Below are positions 16,886-24,526 of a stretch of DNA of 24,926 nt, one piece after another. The first letter of the stretch is position 1. Each line of letters opens with the position of its first letter. Below the pieces are notes generated by a model. That model saw only the letters and a list, made by a program, of their open reading frames with translations. It was not told the DNA's origin and did not search any database. The stretch is taken from assembly GCA_002395965.1 (NCBI GenBank), contig DGVT01000101.1, positions 1 to 24,926 of the forward strand, in the 5' to 3' direction. Position numbers and translations under genes: made by a program. Source of the DNA: Porphyromonadaceae bacterium UBA4277 (lineage in GTDB: Bacteria > Bacteroidota > Bacteroidia > Bacteroidales > Muribaculaceae).

Positions 16886-16901
16886 TGGCACGCAATTTGC
16901 A
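16886..16901 (+). promoter_or_regulatory. Sigma-54 (-24/-12) promoter of the isochorismatase-family gene
   Basis: TGGCACG (16886-16892), four bases, TTGCA (16897-16901) is a perfect match to the RpoN consensus, with GG and GC separated by exactly 10 bp. Predicted transcription starts near 16911, giving a leader of about 65 nt that is A-rich. Such promoters need an ATP-dependent activator bound upstream. Confidence 0.72.
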
Positions 16902-16977
16902 ATATTGGTCGTCGCCAAACGTTATAACAAGCAAAACAAAAAATTAATTAACCATACAATCAAACAAATCGAAAAAA

Positions 16978-17529
16978 ATGAACAAACTGAACAAACCTGC
17001 AATTCTCGTCGTTGACATGCTCAATGACTTTGTAACCGGCTCATTAGGCTGCGACCGCGCCCGTGAAATCGTTCCCGCAACAGCTGCACTGCTTGATGCC
17101 GCACGCGAGCACGACGTGCCAGTAATCTTCTGCAACGACTGCCACATCAAGGGCATCGACCGCGAGCTTACCATCTGGGGCGACCATGCCATTAAGGGCA
17201 CTCCAGGTGCCGACGTGATTCCAGAACTCAACCTTTGCGATAAGGATTATGTGGTGCCAAAACGCCGTTACAGCGGATTCTTCCAGACCGACCTCGACAT
17301 CCTGCTCAAGGAACTCGGCGTGCAAACTGTCATCATCACTGGTCTGCACACTCACATGTGCTGCCGCCACACCTCAGCCGACGCTTTCTGCCTGGGTTAC
17401 GATGTGGTAGTGGCAAAGGAAGCTACCAACTCCTTTACCGAGGAGGACTACCAGGGCGGACTGGCATACCTCAAGACCTGCTACGGTGCCGACGCCTATA
17501 CCAACGAAGAACTCATTAAGATGTTCTAA
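16978..17529 (+). CDS. Isochorismatase-family cysteine hydrolase (nicotinamidase-like)
   Basis: This 183-residue cytosolic enzyme belongs to the isochorismatase/nicotinamidase superfamily. The catalytic triad is complete: D13 (LVVDMLNDF), K95 (VVPKRRYSGF) and C128 (TGLHTHMCC). D54, H56 and H70 (NDCH, GDH) stand where nicotinamidases bind zinc, so an amidase such as nicotinamide deamidation is more likely than isochorismate cleavage; the substrate remains unproven. A strong terminator follows and a sigma-54 promoter precedes, so the gene is a single unit under activator control, unlike its neighbours. Confidence 0.88.
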   Translation: MNKLNKPAILVVDMLNDFVTGSLGCDRAREIVPATAALLDAAREHDVPVIFCNDCHIKGIDRELTIWGDHAIKGTPGADVIPELNLCDKDYVVPKRRYSGFFQTDLDILLKELGVQTVIITGLHTHMCCRHTSADAFCLGYDVVVAKEATNSFTEEDYQGGLAYLKTCYGADAYTNEELIKMF

Positions 17530-17554
17530 GCATCAGAACACATATTATTTACTT

Positions 17555-17588
17555 AGTGGTTGGTATTTGTACCAGCCACTTTTTTTTA
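17555..17588 (+). terminator. Intrinsic terminator after the isochorismatase-family gene
   Basis: A 10-bp stem (AGTGGTTGGT with ACCAGCCACT, one G-U pair), a 6-nt loop and eight Ts make a classic rho-independent terminator. The loop also contains the -33 box of the next promoter. Confidence 0.88.
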
Positions 17589-17597
17589 CTACTTTTG
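17566..17597 (+). promoter_or_regulatory. Bacteroidetes-type promoter of rhuM-fic, overlapping the terminator
   Basis: TTTG at 17566-17569, a 20-nt spacer and TACTTTTG at 17590-17597 match the consensus fully. Transcription is expected near 17604, leaving a leader of about 16 nt. This excludes the longer reading frame that would start at 17560. Confidence 0.75.
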
Positions 17598-17608
17598 CCA
17601 CGACAAAC

Positions 17609-17650
17609 CAACCGACAAGATGGAACCTAAACTTAACGAGCACAATAAGC
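17609..17650 (+). repeat. Leader and start-codon direct repeat, copy 1
   Basis: This 42-bp segment covers 11 bases before the rhuM-fic ATG and the first ten codons. It matches 18621-18662 at 36 of 42 positions. Four of the five coding differences are synonymous. Confidence 0.85.
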
Positions 17651-18627
17651 CGGCAATAGAAATCTTTACCAGTAGAGATGGAGCTGTACAACTTCAAGTG
17701 AAACTGGAAGACGACACTGTGTGGCTGACACAGGCACAAATGGCAATCCTTTTTGATACTTCTTCACAAAACATCACAATGCATATTAATAATGTTTTCA
17801 AAGAGGGTGAATTGGAAAAGAACTCAACTTGTAAGGATTTCTTACAGGTTCAGCAAGAAGGAAAACGTGAAGTTATAAGAAATCGTAAATACTATAACCT
17901 TGATGTGATCATCTCGGTGGGCTATCGTGTGAAAAGTCAGCGTGGCACACAGTTCCGCCGATGGGCTAACCAAGTGTTGAAAGATTATCTAATAAAAGGA
18001 TACCTTGTTTCTGAACAACTGAAATTAAACCGATATAATGAGCTGAAAAGTGTGGTGCGCATCATGGGTGAAACCATACAACGACAAAACAAACTCACTT
18101 CACGGCAAGCTAAAGGGTTACTTTCAGTTGTCACCGACTATGTATATGCTCTCGATACTCTGGACCGATATGACTATCAGCAATTATCAATCGAAAAAAC
18201 CACCAACGAGAATCATTTCCATGCTACCTATGCAAATGCAATGGAAGCCATTATGAGTCTGCGTGAAAAATTCGGAGGAAACGGCCTTTTTGCCAATGAA
18301 AAAGACGATTCTTTCAAGAGTTCGATAGGCCAGATTTATCAGACTTGGGATGGTCAAGACCTGTATCCCAGTGTGGAAGAAAAAGCAGCGATGCTTTTAT
18401 ATTTAGTTACTAAGAACCATTCATTTAGCGATGGAAACAAGCGAATAGCCGCAACTTTGTTTTTGTGGTTCATGGAAAATAATGGGATACTGTATAATGA
18501 TGATGGGTCGAAGCGCATTGCCGACAACACGCTTGTAGCACTCACGCTAATGATAGCAGAAAGTAGGCCCGAAGAAAAAGATGTTATGATAAAAGTAATT
18601 GTGAACTTAATAAATCAAAACAACTGA
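17620..18627 (+). CDS. RhuM-Fic protein (virulence RhuM family with Fic/Doc domain)
   Basis: This 335-residue protein joins an N-terminal RhuM domain (about residues 12-130; DTVWLTQAQMAILFDTSSQNI, then YYNLDVIISVGYRVKSQRG) to a C-terminal Fic/Doc domain with the catalytic motif HSFSDGNKR (267-275). Fic proteins transfer AMP or phosphate to target proteins; Doc-type members are toxins that act on translation. No adjacent antitoxin or inhibitory helix was recognised. The start at 17620 was chosen because the promoter and terminator lie just before it. The gene is more A+T-rich than its neighbours, and its first codons duplicate those of the next gene, both signs of acquisition. Its stop lies five bases before the next ATG, so the two genes are co-transcribed. 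Confidence 0.87.
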   Translation: MEPKLNEHNKPAIEIFTSRDGAVQLQVKLEDDTVWLTQAQMAILFDTSSQNITMHINNVFKEGELEKNSTCKDFLQVQQEGKREVIRNRKYYNLDVIISVGYRVKSQRGTQFRRWANQVLKDYLIKGYLVSEQLKLNRYNELKSVVRIMGETIQRQNKLTSRQAKGLLSVVTDYVYALDTLDRYDYQQLSIEKTTNENHFHATYANAMEAIMSLREKFGGNGLFANEKDDSFKSSIGQIYQTWDGQDLYPSVEEKAAMLLYLVTKNHSFSDGNKRIAATLFLWFMENNGILYNDDGSKRIADNTLVALTLMIAESRPEEKDVMIKVIVNLINQNN

Positions 18628-18662
18628 CAAGATGGAACCCCAACTCAATGAGCACAACAAGC
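18621..18662 (+). repeat. Leader and start-codon direct repeat, copy 2
   Basis: This is the second copy of the 42-bp segment. It provides the last codons and stop of rhuM-fic, the spacer and the first ten codons of the AlaX-like gene. It lies 1,012 bp after copy 1. Confidence 0.85.
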
Positions 18663-19093
18663 GAGAGTTTCCGCCCATGCACACTGCCGAGCACATACTC
18701 AATGGGACGATGGTGAAGATGTTTGGCTGCGGGCGACATGTGAGTGCGCACGTAGAGCGCACAAAGTCGAAACTTGACTACGACTTCCCACGTCCGTTGA
18801 CCGACGAAGAAACCCGCACCATCGAGGCACGGGTAAATGATGTGATTGCTGCCGACATGCCAGTAACTGCCGAATATGCCACACAGGCCGAGGTGGCCGG
18901 ACGCTTCCCGCTCGAGCGCCTGCCCGAAGGGGCAAGCGACGCGGTACGCATAGTGCATGTGGGCGACTACGACGAGTGCCTATGCGCCGGCGACCACGTG
19001 GGCCACACCGGCGAGATAGGCACCTTTAGGATTAGCAGCACGCGCTACCAGGACGGGCGCCTGCGCATCGTCTTCCGCCTGAGCGAAAATTAA
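18632..19093 (+). CDS. AlaX-like tRNA editing (alanyl-tRNA synthetase second additional) domain protein
   Basis: This 153-residue protein resembles the free-standing editing domain of alanyl- and threonyl-tRNA synthetases, which hydrolyses mischarged tRNA (for example Ser-tRNA-Ala). The zinc ligands are seen as H17-x3-H21 (HTAEH) and C118-x3-H122 (CAGDH); the following GHTGEIG and FRISSTRYQDGRLRIVF are family features. The catalytic synthetase parts are absent. Which tRNA it serves cannot be told. It is expressed from the rhuM-fic promoter and lies tail to tail, only four bases away, with the next gene. GC content is that of the core genes, unlike rhuM-fic. Confidence 0.85.
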   Translation: MEPQLNEHNKREFPPMHTAEHILNGTMVKMFGCGRHVSAHVERTKSKLDYDFPRPLTDEETRTIEARVNDVIAADMPVTAEYATQAEVAGRFPLERLPEGASDAVRIVHVGDYDECLCAGDHVGHTGEIGTFRISSTRYQDGRLRIVFRLSEN

Positions 19094-19097
19094 GGCA

Positions 19098-20003
19098 TTA
19101 GAAGCCTAAAGCAAGGCCAATGGTCCAAGTCTTGTTGAGGACCGGCGTGTTTTCACACTTCTTGAGCACGCTTTGAGGACTATAGCGGAAATACACGCCC
19201 CAGCCGTTGTGCTGAATACCCACGAGCATGTCGAAAGTGATTTTGCGCTGGTGCAGGCCTGAGGTCATCTCGTTGATGCGAGTGTTTTCCACCTTATAGT
19301 TGCGACTGGTATAGGCATAGCAGTTCCAGTTCATCACACCGCCGGCATAGGCCCAGAATCGATTGCCGAAGCCCTTGGCATAGAGCAACGGGAACTGGAT
19401 GGTGTGAACCACCATTTGCGAAAAACGCCGCTTGTATTCATCGGGGAACGACACTATTGTGGGGTTGGGCAGCACGCCGCCTGCCATCGACGTGGTGAAG
19501 TAATAATCCTTCTTCAGCTCGTAATACTTGGCCTGATAACCCACACCCAGCGACAAGCGGTTGCGGTCGCCAAACTTGTAGCCGGCACCTATCACGTTAA
19601 GGATACCCACCTCAAAGGTTTTCCCAGTCTTGCCATGGAACTCACCCTGAGCATTGGTGTGTCCCCAACCCAGATAGAAACCACTGATAAACACTTCAAA
19701 ATTCCTTTCAACTTCTTCACCGTTGTTGTCCTCTTTCTTGTTCAAGACTATTCCATAGCGGCCATTGCGGCTCTCGGTCTCGGTGCTCTTGACATTTCCG
19801 TCCTTGTCGTGCTTAATAGTATAATTATAAGATTTGCTGGCATCACCATCATAGCCTGTAACTTCAAGACTCACCGACCCGTTCTTCTCTACGACCGACA
19901 CCTTGTCGGGGTGATTGATAACCTTCACCGTGTCGGCACTGGCGGCCCACACATTCATTGCCACGCCGGCGCAGGCCAGCATAATAATAGTTTTAATCTT
20001 CAT
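19098..20003 (-). CDS. Outer membrane beta-barrel-like protein, function unknown
   Basis: This 301-residue protein has a signal peptide (MKIKTIIMLACAGVAMNVWA) followed by a polar region (about residues 21-100) and a likely small barrel at about 105-301, with alternating aromatic strands (FEVFISGFYLGWGHT, RLSLGVGYQAKYYELKKDYYF, WGVYFRYSP) and a terminal Phe (IGLALGF), the usual signal for BamA-mediated insertion. No known family could be named. It ends four bases from the AlaX-like gene, without a visible terminator between them. A -7 element (TAAATTTG on this strand) stands 49 bp upstream. Confidence 0.75.
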   Translation of the reverse strand: MKIKTIIMLACAGVAMNVWAASADTVKVINHPDKVSVVEKNGSVSLEVTGYDGDASKSYNYTIKHDKDGNVKSTETESRNGRYGIVLNKKEDNNGEEVERNFEVFISGFYLGWGHTNAQGEFHGKTGKTFEVGILNVIGAGYKFGDRNRLSLGVGYQAKYYELKKDYYFTTSMAGGVLPNPTIVSFPDEYKRRFSQMVVHTIQFPLLYAKGFGNRFWAYAGGVMNWNCYAYTSRNYKVENTRINEMTSGLHQRKITFDMLVGIQHNGWGVYFRYSPQSVLKKCENTPVLNKTWTIGLALGF

Positions 20004-20051
20004 TCTTAATATTATAGATGATTGAAAATTTACGTTTTATAGAAAATCGCA

Positions 20052-20059
20052 CAAATTTA
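20052..20059 (-). promoter_or_regulatory. Possible -7 element for the leftward barrel gene
   Basis: Read leftward this is TAAATTTG, a full -7 match, about 49 bp before the ATG. No TTTG box was found at the expected -33 distance. Confidence 0.4.
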
Positions 20060-20332
20060 GGCATTATTTTTTAATCAACGTTCAATATGTAGCCAAAAAA
20101 CATTCCTTACCTTTCAGGCGGCATTTCAAGCGGCATTGCCACTGTAAGCAACACAGAGCGAATTTAAACGTGCTTTTCGATTAATATTATAGTTAAAACA
20201 GGAGTCACCAGATGGCAATTCCAGTTTTTATAAATTGGATGTATGTTAAATAGCATAATAGAGAAATTTTAATTTGTAGATATAAAAAACGAAATTATTT
20301 TTACATTTAGAAATATAAAAACGCATAGAATA

Positions 20333-20364
20333 TTTGCAGTTGTAAATGCAAAATACTATCTTTG
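20333..20364 (+). promoter_or_regulatory. Bacteroidetes-type promoter of the AAA ATPase gene
   Basis: TTTG at 20333-20336, a 20-nt spacer and TATCTTTG at 20357-20364 fit the consensus fully. The start is expected near 20371, so the leader is only about 12 nt. Confidence 0.75.
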
Positions 20365-20383
20365 CGCCAAAATTCATTAATCT

Positions 20384-21589
20384 ATGGAGTCGATAGAATT
20401 ACAACCTCTTTTCAACAATTATCATCGTCGGATAGCTAAAATAGACTTGCGGTTCAAGCGCTATCTGTACGAACAAATCAATTGGAAATCCAGGATAATC
20501 AGTATCAAGGGCGCACGAGGTGTGGGAAAAACCACGATGCTTTTGCAGCATATTCTCGAAAACTACGAAGATATCGACAAGACGCTCTATGTGTCGTTGG
20601 ATGATTTGTGGTTTGCTACTCACTCCTTGATCGACTTAGTGGATTGGGCCGACCGGCACGGTATGCAAAGATTATACCTTGACGAAGTTCACAAATATGA
20701 AGGATGGTCGGAAACGCTAAAGAATATATATGACAATTACCCCGACATGAGCATTGTCTATACCAGCAGTTCGTTGCTCATCATGGATAATGGCAAGGCT
20801 GACCTTTCACGCCGACAGACAGTCTATACGCTGTACGGATTGTCATTCAGGGAGTTTCTGACATTTGAGGATGTAATCTGTTATCCTGCCATACCTATTG
20901 AAGACCTTTTGGAGAACCATGTTCACCATGCTATGCAAATTGTGAAGAATGTGAAGGTAGCTTCCTATTTTGAAACTTATCAAGAACATGGTTATTATCC
21001 TTTCTATCGTGAAGTGGGCGAAGATTTTGCATCACGGTTGAGGGAAATTGTGTCTGTGGTTATTGAAAGCGACTTACCTGCTGTCGAGAATATGACCTTC
21101 GAGACCATCCAAAAGGTTAAGAAGCTGGTAATGATTATTAGCGAGCGTGTGCCTTTCGAACCCAAAATGTCCGATTTGTGGGCGCAGTTAGCAACCAATA
21201 ATGAGTTAGGACTACGCATGCTTTACGCTCTTGACAAAGCGCAAATTTTAGCACTACTCACCTCTAAGGCGAAGAACTATAAGTTCTTATACAAGCCTGG
21301 CAAGATATTCTTAGGAAATCCCAACCTTATGCATGCACTATGCCCTATGGTTAATAAGGGAAATGAGAGAGAGACATTATTTAATTGTCAGTTGCAGGTA
21401 AACTATGACGTTAAACACCCCCTCAAAGGTGACTTCCTGATTAATGATAAATATCTCTTTGAAGTAGGAGGAAGAAAGAAGTCGTTTGAGCAGATTGCAG
21501 ATGTTCCTAACAGTTTCCTTGCAGTGGATGACACCGAGGTCGGACATGGCAATCGCATTCCTTTATGGCTTTTTGGTTTTACTTATTAA
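20384..21589 (+). CDS. AAA family ATPase (AAA_14 type with C-terminal DUF4143-like region)
   Basis: This 401-residue protein has a Walker A motif GARGVGKTT (43-51), Walker B LYLDEVH (97-103) and a sensor strand VYTSSS (125-130), followed by a helical part with a LSFREFL motif (near 152) that is typical of this group. The C-terminal region carries FEVGGRKKSFEQI (about residues 364-376), which resembles a restriction-enzyme-like fold of DUF4143. Members are common in Bacteroidetes; their role is unknown. The gene is clearly more A+T-rich than its neighbours, has its own strong promoter, and ends with its stop overlapping that of the transporter gene, which suggests insertion as a single-gene cassette. 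Confidence 0.82.
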   Translation: MESIELQPLFNNYHRRIAKIDLRFKRYLYEQINWKSRIISIKGARGVGKTTMLLQHILENYEDIDKTLYVSLDDLWFATHSLIDLVDWADRHGMQRLYLDEVHKYEGWSETLKNIYDNYPDMSIVYTSSSLLIMDNGKADLSRRQTVYTLYGLSFREFLTFEDVICYPAIPIEDLLENHVHHAMQIVKNVKVASYFETYQEHGYYPFYREVGEDFASRLREIVSVVIESDLPAVENMTFETIQKVKKLVMIISERVPFEPKMSDLWAQLATNNELGLRMLYALDKAQILALLTSKAKNYKFLYKPGKIFLGNPNLMHALCPMVNKGNERETLFNCQLQVNYDVKHPLKGDFLINDKYLFEVGGRKKSFEQIADVPNSFLAVDDTEVGHGNRIPLWLFGFTY

Positions 21590-22551
21590 TAGAGCTGTTG
21601 TTTGCGCTTGCGCTCATGCCATATTTCTATGCTGTTGATGGCATTCTGCCACAGGATGTAGCAGCCGGGACCCACCGAGCACAGCGGATTGAGGTAGGTG
21701 TATGCAATCCACACGGCAAAGGCAGTGTTTTTCTGACCCAATCCTTGACCGCTCTCGATGGTCGCCCCGAAGAAATGCCCCACATAGCGTCCTAAGGCAA
21801 ATTGCACCAAGCACAACACCAGCGATATCACGGCAATGGTAACGACAAAGCCCGGAGTGGTGCCTGCATGCACTATATACTTCACCGTAGAGCCGGTGAC
21901 GATGCTCAGCGAGATGCCCCACATGTAGAACGACAAATCCTCGATGCTCACTATCCATGCGTGCAGGCGATGCATGAAGTGCTTCACGATATAGGCCCCC
22001 ACCATGGGCACTATCAGCACCATGCACACCTTGTACAAGATGGTCAGGAATGCCGACACAAATGAGATATCCACCCCACGGTCGATCATCGGGAAGACGG
22101 TAGGCACGAGCAGGGCTGTGACAAAGTTGGAGACAAACGTATAGGTTGTCATCGACTCAAGATTTCCGCCCAGCTTAGCCGTCACCACTGCAGCTGCGGC
22201 GGCTCCCGGCGCGATGATGCAGGTGAGGATGCCCTCCATGAGTATCAGGTCGTTACCGTCCATATTCATCGACAGAATGAGCCCGGCAATCAGCGTCACC
22301 AAAAGCACTTGCAGCAGTGTGATCCACCAGTGCCAGGCCGTGGGGCGCATCTTGTGGAAATCCACCTTGCAGAAGGTGGTGAACAGTATCATGCCCATGA
22401 AAAACGGGAAAATGGTGTCGAAAATAGGGTCGAAAAAGCGTGCGGCACCATCAAGTGCCGGGACGTTGGCAAATATGAGATACAGCACCGTGCCGGTGAC
22501 GATGGCGCTGGGCAGGGTCCAGTTTTTCAAGAACGTTATTATTTTTCTCAT
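21586..22551 (-). CDS. BASS-family (bile acid:sodium symporter-like) transporter
   Basis: This 321-residue integral membrane protein has about nine to ten hydrophobic segments. The sequence EGILTCIIAPGAAAAAVVTA with the following LGGNLESMTTYTF resembles the substrate and sodium site region of the BASS/SBF family. Its substrate is unknown; bile acids, organic anions or precursors are possible from family knowledge. The ATG shares one base with the stop of the helicase gene upstream (TAATG at 22549-22553), so it is translated with it. It converges on the ATPase gene and their stop codons overlap by 4 bp, leaving no room for a normal terminator. Confidence 0.7.
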   Translation of the reverse strand: MRKIITFLKNWTLPSAIVTGTVLYLIFANVPALDGAARFFDPIFDTIFPFFMGMILFTTFCKVDFHKMRPTAWHWWITLLQVLLVTLIAGLILSMNMDGNDLILMEGILTCIIAPGAAAAAVVTAKLGGNLESMTTYTFVSNFVTALLVPTVFPMIDRGVDISFVSAFLTILYKVCMVLIVPMVGAYIVKHFMHRLHAWIVSIEDLSFYMWGISLSIVTGSTVKYIVHAGTTPGFVVTIAVISLVLCLVQFALGRYVGHFFGATIESGQGLGQKNTAFAVWIAYTYLNPLCSVGPGCYILWQNAINSIEIWHERKRKQQLY

Positions 22552-24443
22552 TACTCTTTAGGGTGTTTTAGCTGTTCAATGTAGTTGTATAGTTTTAAGT
22601 AGAACGGGTGCCGCGTGAGAGTGGCTGTGTCGCCCAAGATGATAAGCTTCATGCGGGCGCGCGTCATTGCCACATTCATGCGCCGCAGGTCGCGCAAGAA
22701 ACCTATCTGCCCGGCATCGTTGGCACGCACCATGCTGATGACGATGATGTCACGCTCCTGGCCTTGGAAGCCATCCACAGTGTTAATCGTGATGAGTCCA
22801 CGATAAGGCTTGAAAAATGCCGAGTGCTTAATCAATCGGCGCAGCAGCTGCACCTGAGCGCGATAGGGCGAGATTATGCCCACGTCGATGCGCTCGTCAA
22901 CCATGCGCTGGCGGCCCACGCGGGTAAAGTAATCCTCAAGTGTGGCAATGGTGAATGCGGCCTCGGCGCGATTGATGCGGCCTCCGCTGTCGCCCACTTG
23001 CTCCTCCTCGCTGTCGTCGAGCTCGCCGGTGTCGAGCCAGCTGATGGGGATGTCAAGGTCGAGGATGCCGCGGTTTCGCACCTCGGCAGCACTTTGCACC
23101 TGCCCCTGGTAGAACCACTGGCTGGAGAAGTGCATAATCTCGTCGTTCATGCGATATTGAACCTTCAAAAGGGTCACAACCTGAGGGTTATTCGCCACGA
23201 TGCGCTCCATGAGCGTATATCCCAACCCGCCATGCAAGGCCTCCACAGCCTTCACTGTGGGAGGCAACTGACAATGGTCGCCCGCAAAAATCACGCGATT
23301 GGCCTTGCGAATGGCAATCCAGCAGGCGGCTTCGAGGGCTTGCGCGGCTTCGTCGATAAACAGCGTGGCAAACTTCATGCCCTCAAGCACGCGGCTCGCA
23401 CTGCCGGCCAAGGTGCAGGCAAACACCCGCGCCTGCCCGAAGACATCGTTGTGAATGCGCAGTTCCAACTCGGTGATGCGCTCCTTGAGACGCTCCACCT
23501 TCTGGTGGTAGGCATCCGAGCCACGCCGCGCACCGCGCACTTCGCGCAGAGCCTTGCGCATGCTCCACAGTTGGGGATAGTCGGGATGAGACTCAAAGCG
23601 CCGCTCATAAGTCTGCGAGAGCATCTTGTCGGTCACGCGCGTTGGGTTGCCTATGCGCAGCACATCGATGCCGCGGTCCATGAGTTGCTCGCTGATCCAA
23701 TCCACAGCCATATTGCTCTGGGCACACACCAAGACCTGGCTCTCGCGGCGCAGTGTCTCATAGATGGCTTCGACAAGCGTCGTGGTCTTGCCCGTGCCAG
23801 GAGGCCCATGCACCACCGCCACGTCTTTAGCCCACAGCACCTCATTCACCGCTTGCTCCTGAGTGGCATTGAGCCATGGGAAGCGAATGGGCTCAAACTT
23901 GAATTTATGCGTCTGGCTATGGCTGTAGAACATGTCGCGCAGCTCAGCCAAGCGGTTACCCTTGGCACTGGCCACGCGGTTCAGGGCTTCCATCATCAGG
24001 CGGTAGGTGGTCTCGTCGAGAGCGAGCTGCACGCCTGCCACATCGGCTGCGGCGATGGCAGCCACGGCATTCTCGTCGGGCATAACGACGACCATGCGGT
24101 CTTGCTCGGCATAGCTCACTGTGCCGGTAAAATCATAATAGGCGATGTCGTCAATGCCGCTGCGGCGAAAGAATGCCACCTGACGGCCATATTCAAAGTT
24201 ATGGTCCAGCGCATCGTCGTCGGCCTGCACACCGCCACGGTGAATTTCCACTACCAGCTGGTTGAGAGAATTGTAATAATGCCTTCCCACCGCCATGGGG
24301 TACCAGCAGTCGCCACGACGCACACGGCGCTCAATGCCCACAGCCTGTGTGAGGCGCTTGAACTCTTCGCGTTCGTGGTTCCATTCAAGCTGCAGCAGTT
24401 CACGCTGCCGAGCCAGTTCCAGTGTCGCCGAGACCTTGTTCAT
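22551..24443 (-). CDS. UPF1/IGHMBP2-like superfamily 1 helicase
   Basis: This 630-residue protein carries the motifs of an SF1B helicase: Walker A HGPPGTGKTTT (about residues 213-223), the Q-like region before it (LNATQEQAV), motif II IDEAAQALEA (DEAA variant), motif III GDHCQLPP, motif IV QYRMNDEI, motif V TVDGFQGQERDIIVIS and motif VI MTRARMKLIILGD. The N-terminal 190 residues form a barrel-like accessory region (WYPMAVGRHYYNSLNQLVVEIHRGG). Such proteins unwind nucleic acid 5' to 3' and occur widely in Bacteroidetes; exact role unknown. It starts divergent from tRNA-Tyr and is coupled to the transporter gene downstream. Confidence 0.9.
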   Translation of the reverse strand: MNKVSATLELARQRELLQLEWNHEREEFKRLTQAVGIERRVRRGDCWYPMAVGRHYYNSLNQLVVEIHRGGVQADDDALDHNFEYGRQVAFFRRSGIDDIAYYDFTGTVSYAEQDRMVVVMPDENAVAAIAAADVAGVQLALDETTYRLMMEALNRVASAKGNRLAELRDMFYSHSQTHKFKFEPIRFPWLNATQEQAVNEVLWAKDVAVVHGPPGTGKTTTLVEAIYETLRRESQVLVCAQSNMAVDWISEQLMDRGIDVLRIGNPTRVTDKMLSQTYERRFESHPDYPQLWSMRKALREVRGARRGSDAYHQKVERLKERITELELRIHNDVFGQARVFACTLAGSASRVLEGMKFATLFIDEAAQALEAACWIAIRKANRVIFAGDHCQLPPTVKAVEALHGGLGYTLMERIVANNPQVVTLLKVQYRMNDEIMHFSSQWFYQGQVQSAAEVRNRGILDLDIPISWLDTGELDDSEEEQVGDSGGRINRAEAAFTIATLEDYFTRVGRQRMVDERIDVGIISPYRAQVQLLRRLIKHSAFFKPYRGLITINTVDGFQGQERDIIVISMVRANDAGQIGFLRDLRRMNVAMTRARMKLIILGDTATLTRHPFYLKLYNYIEQLKHPKE

Positions 24444-24486
24444 TAGAAATTTTGCGCGAAATTACTAAAAATATGCCTTGCAGGTA

Positions 24487-24515
24487 TTGTATATTAGAAA
24501 TATTTTGTAATTTTG
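24487..24515 (+). promoter_or_regulatory. Promoter of tRNA-Tyr
   Basis: The -7 element TAATTTTG at 24508-24515 fits the consensus. TTG at 24487-24489 is an imperfect -33 box with an 18-nt spacer. It lies 11 bp before the mature tRNA. Confidence 0.6.
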
Positions 24516-24526
24516 CACTCCCAAGC

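Larger units (their letters stand above)
20004..20383. other. Divergent AT-rich intergenic region
   Basis: This gap has 380 bp and no credible gene. It holds the leftward -7 element near 20052 and the rightward ATPase promoter. A short direct repeat GCGGCATT occurs at about 20118 and 20132. The right half is very A+T-rich, like the ATPase gene that follows. No riboswitch or tRNA was recognised. Confidence 0.5.

Noticed and set aside
17560..17619. Upstream start for rhuM-fic adding 20 residues
   Set aside because: That start lies in the terminator and before the promoter -7 box, so it would not be in the transcript; the added residues look like read-through of terminator DNA.
20384..21589. 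Transposition-helper ATPase of an insertion sequence
   Set aside because: No transposase, terminal inverted repeats or target duplication surround it, and the C-terminal part fits the AAA_14/DUF4143-like group instead.
22608..24446. Long open frame (612 codons) antisense to the helicase gene
   Set aside because: The opposite strand carries all SF1 helicase motifs; the antisense frame is low-complexity His/Ala-rich translation typical of a shadow in GC-rich DNA.
24457..24464. Helicase promoter (leftward TAATTTCG)
   Set aside because: Only seven of eight bases fit and there is no -33 box at the right distance.
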